From assembly GCF_050947875.1 (NCBI RefSeq), contig NC_134577.1, positions 66,467,639 through 66,531,638 of the forward strand: 64,000 nt of DNA, read 5' to 3'. The position numbers and the translations under genes are program-made. The stretch is from Dermacentor variabilis. Its lineage: Eukaryota > Arthropoda > Arachnida > Ixodida > Ixodidae. Position 1 is the first letter of the stretch. Each line of letters starts with the position of its first letter. The notes beneath the pieces are model-generated. The model did no database searches, had not been told where the DNA came from, and saw only the letters and a list, made by a program, of their open reading frames with translations. Shown in pieces: positions 22,839 through 34,929 of this stretch.

Positions 22839-25800
22839 GAGTGTCCCGTCATCGAAGTGCGCGCGTCGTCGACGAAACTAGGACCGAACGATTGGCGAAG
22901 CGTTACGCCTGTCGGTGTCATTGTAAGTCACTCTAGGTGATCATAATTATCGTTATCATTATTATTACTATTAATATTATTATTATTTACTGACATACCC
23001 TTTGAACGTGCGGCCTCTGTGATACATACGGTGAAACAGCGACGTACGTGTTGTCTGAAAATGTGAACACCACCGAACTTCTCTCACTTCCCTGCGCCTC
23101 ACGCCCGCGTCTTCTTTCTTTTCGCTCTATCCACAACCCTGCCATTGAACACGCACCAGTCATCATCGACGTTCCCTACTGACGCATCATTCGCACCCAC
23201 CATCAGTACTCCGCTCGCACGTCAAAGTCGCACACAAATCGGCTCTATTATGCGTATACCCACCATAAGGACTTGCAAACGTGCACCCTTAATTGCCTAC
23301 TCTGCTGCGGTTGGGTGATCTAAACAACTGTAGCACCTACTTCGTCTTACGTAGCATGTGCTTTCATCACGATTAGCTGCTGTTTTCTCCGAACAGCTTC
23401 TACTGGTCGAAATGAGGATTCCATATGCGCCTAGGCCCATCACAGCTTAATATCATGTGTCTTCGTGAAACAAAGCTCGCGACGTCGTGACAGAACAACT
23501 CCTGCACCCGGATTAGTCTGTTTAGTTGTGGTTATTAGTGAAGATGTATTTGCGTCCTCAAACTCATCTATTGCGCAAGGCGCAAAAAAAAAAAATATGT
23601 GCGTTGCGAGTTCCCCGCTTCTGGCATGTCCTCATTTTAGTAGATTTTCCTTTATTTATCTTTTCTTCTCCCGCCCCTTCCACCGAGGTCATTAAGCAGT
23701 TCAACGTCGCACCACTTTGCATTTTGTTTGAAGCACCTCGTGGAGACTATCGCATCTGAACAACAGTACTCGCTTGCGTCGTTCCGGAAAAAAATAGGAA
23801 ACAGAACACTGATGAACGTAAAAACTTTATTACAGAGTTCATCAGCCTGTATTTACGTCACTATTTCCAGTGCTGCAAACCTATGAGGTTTTCATCGATA
23901 ATACAATGACCATCATGTTGTTTCTCTTAGTTGTACCATTTTTATTATGCCTGGAAGCGACACTGGAAGCCGTTACATTGTGCGACACGGTATGCAAGAA
24001 ATCGTCTGAAAAAGACATCGTAAGGTGCACGTGAATTTTGGAAACTTCCGACCGCTATTTTTTAATAAAATATAACAGATAAGAGGACGCCTCCTTTCTG
24101 AACTATTATAAGGCGTTGCTCAATATGTAAGTTGATAAATCATGAGAGAACAGTACACGCTGGCATATCAATGGTACAGTTCATGTATGTATACACACCG
24201 CGCATGCTGCCTCATGTAATTATTATTATTGCAGAGCAAGGAAGCAACCATCGACGTCAATGATGCAAGCTAATTAACGCGCAAAGTTAGTACGTCTTCG
24301 CGTGGTGGAGAGAAAGACATAATGAAGCTGCAACACCAGTTCTGCGATGCTCTTTACGTATTATTCCGTGCTGGAAATGATAGCTGTGGGCTACAAACTA
24401 GTCCGAACGTATATCTTAATCGTACGGTAGTTGACATGAACTATGCAGTTCTGAGGAATGGTTGCCTGTTCGCAGCTGTACTACGGGAGGGTATGCGAAC
24501 GTTGGCCAATTGAAACCTTCCTACCTACAACCTTTGATAGCCTGCATTTTTCTTGTGCATGTGGTGTCACTTCAGGGGCTTTTCGCTATTTTGTAGTGCC
24601 GCTTTGTCCGCGTGGATATTCTTTCTTCGCCTTCAATAATTTTTCAAAGAAGGTGTTCATAATCACTGTTGTTGCTATTGAAGAAGGAGCTACACAAGTT
24701 TAATGCAGCTATTCTCCCTTTCTACGCCATTTTGTTTCCTTTGCCAACTGACAAGGAGTAGCCGTTGCCACCATAAAGGCACCAACCTCTCCTAATCTTC
24801 ATTTCAATAAAAAAGTGCAGCTTCTTTATTTCATCATTCTTTGTAAGTAGACATAAAAGCAATAATTAAACTTTAATCCCTCTTTATGTTTTCCTTGTCA
24901 CACCAACTATCCATAATCACAGACATGGGCTCAAATTGCTCAAATTGCTAATATGCTCCAATTCCACAATGAAGAAGACAAATATACTGCGCTACACTGA
25001 AGTCGGATGAATGCGGTACCATGGGTCGACTTTTTGAAAACACCGCAACAGCGAAAAGATGAAGCTATTCATAAAGCATGCAGGATTGTGTCTTCACCGG
25101 CAATGAAAAACGCCTGTGAGGAATATCTTAAAAGACGGCCGGACTGCTCTGAGAAACAGCGTTAAAATAGTATAACGAACCATCAAACAATGTTGTACAT
25201 TTCTCTACGTTGTTACGCAAACGAACAAGCTTTTAACTTAAACTTTCTAGATGACCACTTTCGTGTACAAATATATGGACGCTCGCATGTGTACACGTGT
25301 CATTTGATCAAATGATGAGGTTTTCCGGTTAATAAGAGACTGCTCCTCAATGTTAACGTGACATCAAAAGTAATGTATATACGTAGCTGGACTTTAGATC
25401 CCAGGAGCTTCATTGTAGCGTAAGGCCAAGCAGTTACATGCAATAATTTATTAATAATCCGTGCACAATACATTTAGCGATGCTTAAAAAACGGAGATCA
25501 TTGGCGTGATGAAGCCGTGACGGCGTGATGCTTCACGTGATGGTCCTGATGACCCCATCATCTGTAACGTTCAAGATGCCCACATCGTGCTTGCTCCCGC
25601 TTTTCTACAGCTGAGTTTTTCGGCCACGTGCTAAGAGTGAACTAAACCTATCCATCTCTGTGAGTGACTTTCACACGGAGATAGATAAAAGAAAAACAAC
25701 AGTTCAGAAGCACGAGCAGTCCTCAGCAGATACCCACAGGGGCATAACGTAACGTGTATTTCATGTAAGGCGGTTCCCCTAAAGGCAGGGAGCTGCTTTC

Positions 25801-28270
25801 GCTGTCACCCGGACAGCGAAACATAAAAATGGTGACCTTCTTTTGCTGCAGTCTCTCGTTCGGGCTAGCAGAGATCACGTAAGTTCCAATCACTTACAAG
25901 AGTTCGCGTCCCAAGAACCTACACCTAATATCGCGTCATTGCTTGGGACCTTTTTGGTTGTTCGCGGCCCGGAACCATTCTTCTTCGGCCGTTCTTATGC
26001 GTGAGCTACATTTTCTTGCATTTTATAAGTTTGCTACGCTAAGAAATCTTCAATAATATGTATTCCTTCTGCTAGCACAAGACAGGCAATTAGGAAACAA
26101 TTTAATTACTGATCACACTCTCTACTGCTTATCTTAGTAGGTCATTCCACATGCTTGAAGCTTCCGACCACTGTGGCATAGCTGGCACTCTGTTCAAACG
26201 CGACTCATATGTTTCTCAAATGCTCACAATGCACGAGGCAATATTCGGCCGCTCGCATGAAAGCGTAAGAGGGACACATATAATTAGGATTCATGCAGAG
26301 AAATTATTCGCCTGATTTATAGTGGTCCCACAAAATGCAAAACAATGGTCTCGGTGCTAAGTTTCGTGCTATATGAATTTTATGAGTAATTTTTATAACG
26401 TTTGCATAATAAGTGTCTTACAGAATATCTAGGTCGCTGTATATTCTGTGTTAGGCAGCCTCAGTATGTAAACCTTGCAACACGTTTTACTGAATTATAG
26501 ATAAGGAGCGACATATGTCTCATCTACAAGGGGACTGACTGTAATGTCCACCTCAGGTATACCTTGCCCTGTCGTACCTTGAATTTAAGGGGAAAAGCAT
26601 AGGAATGGAATAATGCGTCATAAACTTACAGTGTGCTGTGGAGGTAATTATTCGAGGTTCCTGCCACAACAGAAAGGCCACGCTCCTGGGTAGCTGAGGA
26701 AACGCTTGAAGTAGTCAGGAGGAGGACATCTGTATTCATGAAAGACGGTGTGTTTCTTGTTAGTAGAAACGAGTAATAATATAATCAAGATTGTATGCAT
26801 GTTTACTTGATCGAAAAAAATATGAGCGTGCAATAATATTACAACAATGCGGCGCAGAATATGATAATGTCGACATGAATACCCGTGGTGGCTTTTAGTT
26901 CTATCGACAAAACATCCGCGGGCATGGGTGAAAGTATGACTTTATGTCCATGTCCACGGTTTTCTTTCTTTGATGAGTAGTTGGGCACCTTATAATCCTT
27001 GCTCTACAGGGGCCGACCACTGACGACAAAGAAAAACTAACACTTCACCGTTAAGGATTCTGCATCGTGATCACGTTTGAACGGAAGCCTAAGCGGCGCC
27101 TCAACGCGCCAATGCGCGTCGCCCTCCTTGGTACCTATAGGGAATCGCGCATTAGAAGCAAGGGTTCCCAGGGAAAATTCCCCATGTTACTGCAGTGGAA
27201 CTTTCGGTGTTGCGCTCTCTTGCATTTGGAATCCCGCTTCGAGGGCAGTCGCGGCCGCCGCCCTAAAATTCGAAGGTCATGCTCAGGAGCCGCGCTCTTT
27301 AGGTCAGGCGTCACTTCCGGCGGAGGGTAATGGCGGCGTTTCAATGCGTTAGCGTTAGGAGCAAAAAAAAAAAAAAGTGGATGTGTCTGAAGTGCGGAAA
27401 CCGTCACGCCACTGGCCCTCGGCACTCGTACCCTGTGCGCCCATCGCAGGTCGCTTTCAAGATTAGGCCCGCGCAGCCGTGCACAGCCGGAGTAGGTTTA
27501 ATTTTTTTTTAGATACGCACTATTTCTGCGAAATCGGTTTGAAACGCAGCTCTGTCATAAACCTTTTTATTGTGTTTACTTACCCTTGCATGACAACTCT
27601 AGATTTATTAGCGTAGCACCACCACCTTTCACATGGCTTCTCGCTCGTATGAGAATTACCGTCAGAAATAGTTGCATTCCGGAAATAGCACGTACCTGTG
27701 TGAAAGCCGAGAAGGGAGTACACCAGAAACCTGTTGCATGGTGCAAAGTAAATCTTTCTCGAAAACGCACCGCTTTCATCGAGGCAGTGCAAGTTAGGTA
27801 CAAGAAGTTTCAGAAAAAAAAAGCGGCTAGTGGAGGAAATGAAAAATATTAAACTGCAAAGATTCTAGCGGCGAATATGGGAGGGCAAGTGCAACAGATC
27901 AAGTACAAGATAAAAAAATAAACGAACGAAACGTACATCACAGCGAGACCAGGCGCACACAGATTCATTGAGGAATACATTCATCGTGAAAGCTAACGGG
28001 CGCCAAAATAATTGTTTTCGACATTTCAACAGGTACTTTTGAAGTTATGCGTGAGCGTAGCACCCGTGTAGTCCCGAGAGACGGAGAAAGAATGTAAATA
28101 AAGGCATAGTAAAAAGTCTCAATGTTACCGTAGTTGTCCTAGATGACTAATTGCTTTTTTGCGCATCACATTTTGCATAACATAAGAAAACAAATCAAGC
28201 AGACTCAACGATTCCTCGGAATCTATGTTAGCCGAATCTTTCCGTGAAGCTGTTAATCAAATGCTATAAA
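21521..28270. other. No supported gene over 6.7 kb
   Basis: AT-rich and stop-dense on both strands, with no ORF showing a recognisable domain. Small landmarks are an (AATC)n run near 21520, a (TC)n run at 22804-22837 and an A-rich run near 22680. A GC-rich patch at 27080-27490 contains GCTTTCAAGAT and GCACAGCCGGAGTAG, shared with the MITE-like family at 12490-12545. Weak or rapidly evolving exons could be missed. Confidence 0.5.
22804..22837. repeat. (TC)n microsatellite
   Basis: About 34 bp of CT dinucleotides with no recognisable retroelement end beside it. Confidence 0.9.
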
Positions 28271-28283
28271 TGTGCCGATTTCC

Positions 28284-28420
28284 TTATTTTTTATGGCGAT
28301 AGCAATTATACGGACGCTCCAGGCGCATTTCTGCCGTCGGCGTCGCCGTGGCGGTCCGTATAAGGTCCAAGGGCAATGAAATCGTCGTCGCGCGCCGCAT
28401 GCTGCATGTGCGAGTGAAAG
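28284..28420 (-). mobile_element. Fragment of the GATAGCAATTATA MITE-like family, reverse orientation
   Basis: The sequence runs ATGGCGATAGCAATTATACG, GACGCTCCAGGCGCATTTCT, GCCGTCGCGTCGCC-like triplets and TATAAGGTCCAAGGGCAATG. Its reverse complement matches the right end of the segments at 11440-11545 and 12600-12722. A GAGTGAAA-rich tail (CGAGTGAAAGCAAATG repeats) lies at 28408-28500. Confidence 0.6.
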
Positions 28421-29302
28421 CATGAAAGCAAATGCGAGTGAAATCAAATGAAGTGCGAGTGAAAGCAAATGAGAGAAGTGCGAATGAAAGCAAATAAAAA
28501 ATACGCATTTTTCTTAATGGACACGCCACTAGCCGCGATGGCCCTAGCGTCCAACATTATTTTGTGTAGGTGCAGTGAATTTTTCGGCGCAACAAAGTCA
28601 CAATGAAAAATGCGATCGATTGCGGTCTAATAATTGGAGCACCCGGATGTTGTACTGGGGGACCGAGGTTCGATCCCACGATCGGACACGTAATCCTATT
28701 TTTGTTTTATTTTTACACTGAAACTTATGTATGCATGACAACACTTACCATTTATAACTTTAAGGGATCCGTATTTATCTAATTTTATTCCGCAAATTAC
28801 AATATATGTAGCTACTGCCAACACCAAAATAAACAATTTCTTCATTCCATCTGCTTTACTTTTATCGACTTTAGGAAGTGCTGCGAATTTTGTATTCCCT
28901 TAGGCCTTCGTGCTTGCAGCAGTCTGAAAGTGACTGAAAAGGAGAGTTTAATTGAAATAAGAATCTTATAGTTATCTATAAAACATCTGCTCTTTACGCT
29001 ATAAATGTTGAGCACGCTTATTACTTCCAAGTGAGTATTGTAAATGCGGGCTTGCACTTTTTTTTCCGAGGTTTGGAATTTCGGTCAAGAATTGCAGTCA
29101 CGGGAAAAGAAACGCAGTTAAGACAGTGTGATTGGCAGGAATATTAATGAAAATAATGCGGATTTATCTGGTCCACAACAGGTATATTAAATGATTCCTG
29201 GCCTATATTTTTGTTCTCCAGTCACTTATATAGCTTGATCATTTGATGGTTATATTATTCCGTAAACTTATACAGTAAGCAAAGTAAGTAAACTACCGAA
29301 GC
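28421..29302. other. No supported gene; lone B-box-like GGTTCGATCCC at about 28669
   Basis: The B-box-like motif has no A box or cloverleaf at the required spacing, so it is at most a remnant of a tRNA-like SINE. The remainder is AT-rich. Confidence 0.45.
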
Positions 29303-29478
29303 TGGTCAGATCATTCGGACGCACTTCTTTTACCAACCAGCTCTCACTAAATTTACTGATAGATTCTTTCAGGCATAAATAAACTACTACACAGTAGTTT
29401 ATTTCTGCCTGAAAGAATCTCTCAATAAAATTTGTGCGAACTGGTAACAGAACAAATAAGTCCGGTTGATCTGATCAT
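29303..29478. mobile_element. Foldback/MITE palindrome, arms of about 85 bp
   Basis: The centre is AATAAACTACT-ACAC-AGTAGTTTATT. The adjacent AGATTCTTTCAGGC and GCCTGAAAGAATCT pair with one mismatch over 28 bp. Pairing continues outward with more divergence to GGTCAGATCATTCGG (left) and CCGGTTGATCTGATC (right). It has no coding capacity, and target duplications could not be fixed. Confidence 0.75.
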
Positions 29479-30601
29479 ATGCGTCGCAGCGTGACCATAC
29501 GGCCACGTTGCGACGTACGCAGTTATGAAAAAGAACATAGGAGAACTACCGAATCTTGTACAGAGGTATTGCTGTTAATAAAAGAAGCAAAACAAAAACT
29601 CACCAACCTTATGAAGAAAATTTTTTGTCGTTGCACTTCACGTGCGATTCTGTGGTACTTTAAGTTGTACAGAACAGCTTATTCATGACTCTATACCAAT
29701 GGCGCTGTCGTTTTGCTGCAGACAGTTCTCCCGGAGTGTTCAACCGCCTTTCGAAATATCACATTACCGCTCATAGGTTTATCGAAACGGTACTGTATGC
29801 CACTTCCGGTCTTTACTCCTCTCACGCATTTCTGCCTGCGGCATTTCGTAAAACCGTGCGTCATAAGACTAGTAAAGCAACTCAGCACGGTATAATCTCT
29901 TTGGTATGAGAACAGTCTCCAAGCATATTTCAGTTTTAAAGTTCAGTCGGATTTCTGAAATGGCCAACACGCCAATCGTAAAGAAGCGATGAAATGCGCT
30001 AAGGTCAATGCCGGCTAATCGTCAAAAATTCTAACTGACATCAGTATAACAAGGATCAGACACTACAGGCGCGTATGTTAGAAGGTTAGAAGGTGCGCTG
30101 ATATTTTATTCAATGCCAACGACCACTTGGGCTAGCGTTTCCTGCTTCTTGTACTTGAAGTTCGGTGCCTGCAGTCTTCCACACGGGAAAGCAAAAGCAC
30201 TTCCAATGTTTGTGGTAAAGTAAAAGTGGAAGAAACGTACGAGCTTTTCGTGGCATCACCATGAGCTTATTCCACGCACCATGACAAATACTGAAAAGGT
30301 AAGGGTATATCGCCTGACAAGTGTGTTTTGCCTAACATGCGCAGTTTTCTTGCTGTGGATCATGCTGGTTACGATACATTCTTCTACATTTACTGGCACT
30401 TCATAAGACAGATATTTGCCGTGACTAATGACAACACGCCGCTGATTACCGCTTGTTCTAAATGACCATTTCCACGTCTCGTCCGTGCATATTCTTCGCA
30501 GAAACGGAGCTTCCACGCATGAAATGTCCCTTATATTTAAATATTGAGAAGAATGCTTCTGAATCAAGAGTTACCCGGTTAAAGAAAACACAACATTTTT
30601 T
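29479..30601. other. No supported gene
   Basis: A 103-aa minus-strand ORF (30256-30567) contains no motif I recognise. It is on the strand of the cysteine-rich ORF at 30602-30838 but in a different frame. No repeat family is recognised. Confidence 0.4.
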
Positions 30602-30838
30602 TTAGTAACAGTCCTCACTTGTGGACAAGCGCACCGCCTTCTTGCACTTCAAGTAGCATGTAATTTGACATTGGTTGTAGAATAGCCGAATAGGTTGACC
30701 ATAGCCGTAAGAACTACGAGGCCTGGGCCAAAAAAACATCTTTCCATCGTACCTCAAGTAACATGGCGAGCTACAGAGGTCAAGGCCGCAAGGTCGAGTT
30801 CTGAAGCAGCAACCGCTTTGGTAGGGAGTAAGACACAT
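30602..30838 (-). CDS. Candidate small cysteine-rich ORF or exon (78 aa)
   Basis: The 78 residues include ten cysteines: positions 2, 10, 11, 17, 22 and 26, then three in QCQITCYLKC and one before the last residue. A basic, aromatic middle (KMFFWPRPRSSYGYG) separates the two clusters. There is no signal peptide at its start. A TTTGACAG acceptor-like site lies upstream on this strand, but with the exon starting there a TAA falls in frame, so the start is unresolved. Ticks encode many short disulfide-rich secreted proteins, which makes a terminal exon conceivable. The spacing does not match the Kunitz or microplusin patterns I know. A chance ORF is the main alternative. Confidence 0.2.
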   Translation of the reverse strand: MCLTPYQSGCCFRTRPCGLDLCSSPCYLRYDGKMFFWPRPRSSYGYGQPIRLFYNQCQITCYLKCKKAVRLSTSEDCY

Positions 30839-30925
30839 CTTCCAAGGTTACCTGTCAAATGCGGAAATTTTATTGGGAGAACTTGATCTGTAGCGTTGCA
30901 AGCGGTGACACAAAGGCTGCATTTG

Positions 30926-31061
30926 AGCAAAACGTGAACAAGGTGAATGCAGGAGCCAACGTTTCGACAAGTCCACTTGTCGAAACGTTGGCTCCTGCAT
31001 TCACCTTGTTCACGTTTTGCTCGTCGTCTTGAGTTTCCATCTCCCGCATTCCCCGTCCTTT
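30926..31061. mobile_element. Palindromic insertion with 15-bp target site duplication, Penelope-like terminal motif
   Basis: Perfect 48-bp arms (30925-30972 and 30975-31022) are separated by only CC. A 39-bp unique tail follows. CAAAGGCTGCATTTG occurs on both sides (30911-30925 and 31062-31076). The arms contain CTTGTCGAAACGTTGGC, resembling the GTCGAAACGTT motif at the ends of Penelope-like elements. It is non-coding. Confidence 0.75.
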
Positions 31062-31464
31062 CAAAGGCTGCATTTGTATTTTTTATACAAACCCTTCAAT
31101 GCAAAAGGTACTGGTGGCGTCACTGCTACATTTACCAACGCAAGGAGAGTCTCATCCACTAAAACAAAAAGAGGGGAAGTAAATATCTAAAAATATTAAC
31201 CATGAAAAGGCTTTTAAGTGTATAAGGAAAATGAAGTAAAAGCCTTTTTTGCTACTAAACTTACAAAGATCGCGCTGTGTTTACTCTATAACATTCAGAC
31301 GATGATACGTGGCAGAAGTTTGTCGCCTATTTACTTGTAGCACAAAATTATTATTCCTTAATTACCTAATGCTAGTTTTCCTTGAGGAAAGCTCCAAGGA
31401 AGCGCGGAATTCTATAGATGTTCAATTACGCTAGCACTTAAAAGCCTTATCCACAGACTCGGAA

Positions 31465-32361
31465 GAATAGTAACTGTAACGCCAATGCATTTCTCATCGA
31501 AGTGCGGGAATCAATATCACAAAACTGGTGTCATCCTGACAATTCGTTTCAAGTGGATCCACCTTGTGAACTCCACGGCTAGAATTTGTAAATTGCAATA
31601 TGGGTCATAAACTAATTAGTTAAAAACTTTATTACTGAATTTTTTCTTAGACCAATATATATTTCAATTTTTTGAGCAAGTACTGTCCGCCTCTTCGAGT
31701 AAACCAGCTCATGAACTAGAATTGTGCTATCTGCCACAAGCAACGTTTAAACATTTTTGAAAGTGTTCGCTGAAACACCTTGTATGTACAGAATTTTGAC
31801 CAACTGAGCATAATCATATATAAAAATCCACGCACGAAACATTCATAGCGCGCGCCAATTCGTGTGCTCTCCACATTTACTTACGCGCACGACACAGCGT
31901 ACGGCGGACCCGACGCCGACTTCGGCTGCGAAAGCACGCGGCTACTGGCAGCGCGGGACAAGACATTTCGTAAATCTATCAGCTCAAAATCACAACCAGC
32001 TGCTCTTAAACCATATGTTATCTCCTGATGTCGCCCGCACCGTATCGAGAAAGAATGTCGCCTTTTCCGGACAGATATCTTGCCCTTTGTGCGTGAACAA
32101 AAAGCTGTAGCTCGAGCACGGCTCTTGCTGAAGCAAGCACACCAAATGTCAAGTTAAGTGCGAGCAAGAATATCTGCATAATTTGTTCGAAGACAGAAAC
32201 GCAACAGCAAGGATAGCTCAAATCACTTGCTTCCTTTGACCGACGCTGCTTAAGCAATAAACAACACGAACGCTGCCCCCACATTTTAGCGATGTCGCAA
32301 TTTACACATTAAACGGTATATCAAACTCGCGGCTTTATCGATCTGAATTCCTAATATTACC
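31465..32361 (+). repeat. Upstream segment of galactosyltransferase unit 2
   Basis: Shares with units 1 and 3, in order, AGTAACTGTAACGCCAATGC, TGTCATCCTGACAATTCG, CTAGAATTTGTAAATTGCAA, GTCCGCCTCTTCGAGTA, GAAAGTGTTCGCTGAAAC, TTCGGCTGCGAAAGCACGCG and a final GATCTGAATTCCTAATATTA. This unit carries no SINE or MITE and so serves as the empty-site reference. An ORF at 31862-32110 (82 codons) has a frame matching 16695-16901 in unit 1. The core promoter cannot be placed. Confidence 0.75.
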
Positions 32362-33342
32362 ATGAAAGGGCTCAGGGTAGGGCGTACGCTGTTGATACTC
32401 TTAGTGCTCTCGGTTGCTTTTGTCACCATACAGGTCTACACGTATGCTCGTTATCAGACTAAACGATCTCCCTCCTCGATGGATTGCGGTCCTGGAAATA
32501 CGATGCCTGTCATCAAGTACGTGACACAAACTGCACAATTTTGTGAACGGGCTGCTAGGCGAACCTCGGTGCTTATCGGTGTCGCTTCAAGCACGGACCA
32601 CTTCGATGCTCGAGCGGCAATTCGGGATACTTGGGGCGGCACGGCCCTCAGAATGGACTTCGTTGTCGTCTTCCTGCTGGGAAAGACACAGGATCCGGAA
32701 GTACAGCGCAAGGTATTCGCCGAACAGGGCCTTTACGGTGATATCGTTCAGGGAGACTTTCTCGACACCTACAGGAACCTCACCTACAAGACTGTGATGC
32801 TGATCCGCTGGGCTCGGGAAAAGTGCTCCGGCGTTAGTTTCGTGCTGAAGACCGACGACGACATGCTGGTCAGCGTATGGGACCTCGCCGTCGTCGTCAA
32901 CAGTTTGGAGGGAGTCAAACGCACAATGTGGGGCTATCTGCATCGCCATTCTACACCAATTCGCAACGTATCCTCCAAGTGGTATGTATCTCGGAAAGAA
33001 TACGCGCCAGATACCTATCCCCCATTCCTCTCGGGGACCGGATACCTAATATCTGGTGACAGCATTGCCGCACTAGAGGAGCTCACGCACGACGAGTGCT
33101 TCTTCCCTTTTGAAGACGTCTACCTGACCGCCATCGTTGCGGAGAGAGCTCAAGTGAGTCGTTTAGGTTTCGATGGCTTCTCCAATGAACACAAGTGGTT
33201 CCATCAGCCGTGCTCGACCCCCAGGGTCGTAACGTCTCATCATTGGAGCGCGGCGGCATTGCGACACGAATGGAGTCGCGCTGTCTCTCTGTTGGACTTC
33301 GGGCTGTGCGCGGGAATAAAGAAAAGCCAGATGGTGTCGTAG
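32362..33342 (+). CDS. Beta-1,3-galactosyltransferase-like protein (GT31), copy 2, intact (326 aa)
   Basis: This is a Golgi type II membrane glycosyltransferase of family 31, expected to transfer galactose (or N-acetylglucosamine) from the UDP-sugar in a beta-1,3 linkage. Residues 1-8 are a short basic cytosolic tail and about 9-27 a signal anchor. The catalytic domain follows: IRDTWGG at 87-93, FVVVFLLG at about 100-107, metal-binding LKTDDDML at 162-169, LSGTGYLISGD at 223-233 and FPFEDVYLT at 248-256. N-glycosylation sequons occur at Asn139 (NLT) and Asn202 (NVS). The length is normal for the family and the gene has one exon, as many members do. The ATG at 32362 aligns with the starts of copies 1 and 3. 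AATAAA at 33315-33320 overlaps the coding end, and an A-tract follows the stop. The exact acceptor substrate cannot be deduced. B3GALT5- or brainiac-type enzymes are the closest guesses. Confidence 0.93.
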   Translation: MKGLRVGRTLLILLVLSVAFVTIQVYTYARYQTKRSPSSMDCGPGNTMPVIKYVTQTAQFCERAARRTSVLIGVASSTDHFDARAAIRDTWGGTALRMDFVVVFLLGKTQDPEVQRKVFAEQGLYGDIVQGDFLDTYRNLTYKTVMLIRWAREKCSGVSFVLKTDDDMLVSVWDLAVVVNSLEGVKRTMWGYLHRHSTPIRNVSSKWYVSRKEYAPDTYPPFLSGTGYLISGDSIAALEELTHDECFFPFEDVYLTAIVAERAQVSRLGFDGFSNEHKWFHQPCSTPRVVTSHHWSAAALRHEWSRAVSLLDFGLCAGIKKSQMVS

Positions 33343-33494
33343 ACCAGAAAAAAAAAGTGTGACCACATCTTGTATTCATTTTGTACATAATGTAATCAGT
33401 CTTGCACTATACATGTAGGTAAAGTTAGCGCGGCCCCACTGCATTTCACATTAAATGCGATGCATTTCATGGCGAACATTTGCCACTTTGGCAG

Positions 33495-33613
<119 letters not shown>

Positions 33614-33629
33614 GTTTCTTTCTTTCTAT

Positions 33630-33999
33630 CCGCCTAGGTCCTGGTGCTATCATGGCCGTTTCACTTAGTATGTACGAAAATTTGTACAGTATGACAAGGT
33701 TGTATGACGAATATAAATGATGGGTCATGACATGAATATAGTGACATGCATGTAATGTGTGTCATGAAACATTTGCCTGCGACTTGTTATGCACCAAAAT
33801 TGATATAGCGTAGCAAGAGTGTATGACGAACATACATGATAAGGCATGAAATGAATGTCATGACGTACGTGTCATGTTGACCATGAAACAGCCGCCTTCG
33901 TCCTGGTGCTCTCACGGTCGTTTTGTTAACTTGGCAGGCTCCTCGTACACTGCTTCGCATTATATCGATTCCCATAGGGCGTGGGATCTGCCGGCTTGT
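33630..33999 (+). repeat. Minisatellite of about two units and shared hairpin tail
   Basis: Units start near 33635, 33768 and 33895, with a GTCCTGGTGCT or GACTTGTTATGCACC opening and an internal GTCATGACATGAAT block. The terminal segment has CGATTCCCATAGGGCGTGGG, a hairpin, followed by ATCTGCCGGCTT. The same ending follows copy 3 at 48810-48833. Confidence 0.82.
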
Positions 34000-34929
34000 T
34001 TTCTTTTTTTCATTTGTCCACAACATCATTGTAGAACAAAACAGTAATGGGGTTGTACCAGAATGACTTCTTCAGTATACTAACTCATTAACTCAAGAAA
34101 AGGTGATGTCTCTTGATTTTTATTTATAGGTAGGGTTAACAAGCGCCAAAATGCATTGTTCACGCCGAGCAAGCTTCAAGTGTCAAACTCGCAGGGGAAA
34201 ATGACAAGCTCCATGTGAAATGCCGAGGCTTTGAAAAACGGTTCGTTCAATCTAACAGGCTCGCCCAATACCATTGTTGAAATGAAGGGTTGTCGTAGAG
34301 GAAAACGTTACCGATACCCGACCAAGGTCGCGACGACAATCAATGAGCCTACACCCGAAGCTGATGTTGATGTGTGCCATCGTGAACCTACTCGACGCTT
34401 TGATAATTCTGTTTTTCAATTTCGTACGCAAAGAAGGAGATACATTTATAAGGCAAAGAAAGCAAGACTGACAAACAATGACATGGCAATAGCTGATAAC
34501 ACTAACTTATGTAACTGAGCACTTGGGGTCCGATCTTGTCAGAAACTAATAGCTGTGACAGTGAAGTGCAAGCACATCCACAAATAAAAGTCTGTGCGCT
34601 GGAATAGTGGGAAAATATTTGCTAGAAGGTCAGGTGGCTCCATGACGGTGCAGATTTCTTCGGAAGTTGATCTTGCTAAAATGAACTCTGCTGAGTAAAT
34701 TGTAATGTCATAGAAAGGGACCATGCACAAAATGGAACACTACACCCTTATTTCGCATTTAACATTCGGTTTTCGCCAGTAATTTTGTTCGTCCTTTCCC
34801 TTCAATGTCAGTTCTGATAAAAATATGGCGGATGATATTTCCCTTACGTTAAGCGAATTTTTCTTTTCTTCCGAACTTTATTGTGATAACATAAACACGG
34901 TTTTGTAATAACAGCTGTGTTCTACATCT
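34000..34929. other. No supported gene
   Basis: A 95-aa ORF (34231-34518, plus) shows no motif. No repeat is recognised before the CR1-like LINE. Confidence 0.5.

Noticed and set aside
28640..28690. Possible tRNA gene from the motif GGTTCGATCCC
   Set aside because: No A box, acceptor stem or anticodon arm can be folded at the correct spacing; at most a tRNA-like SINE remnant.
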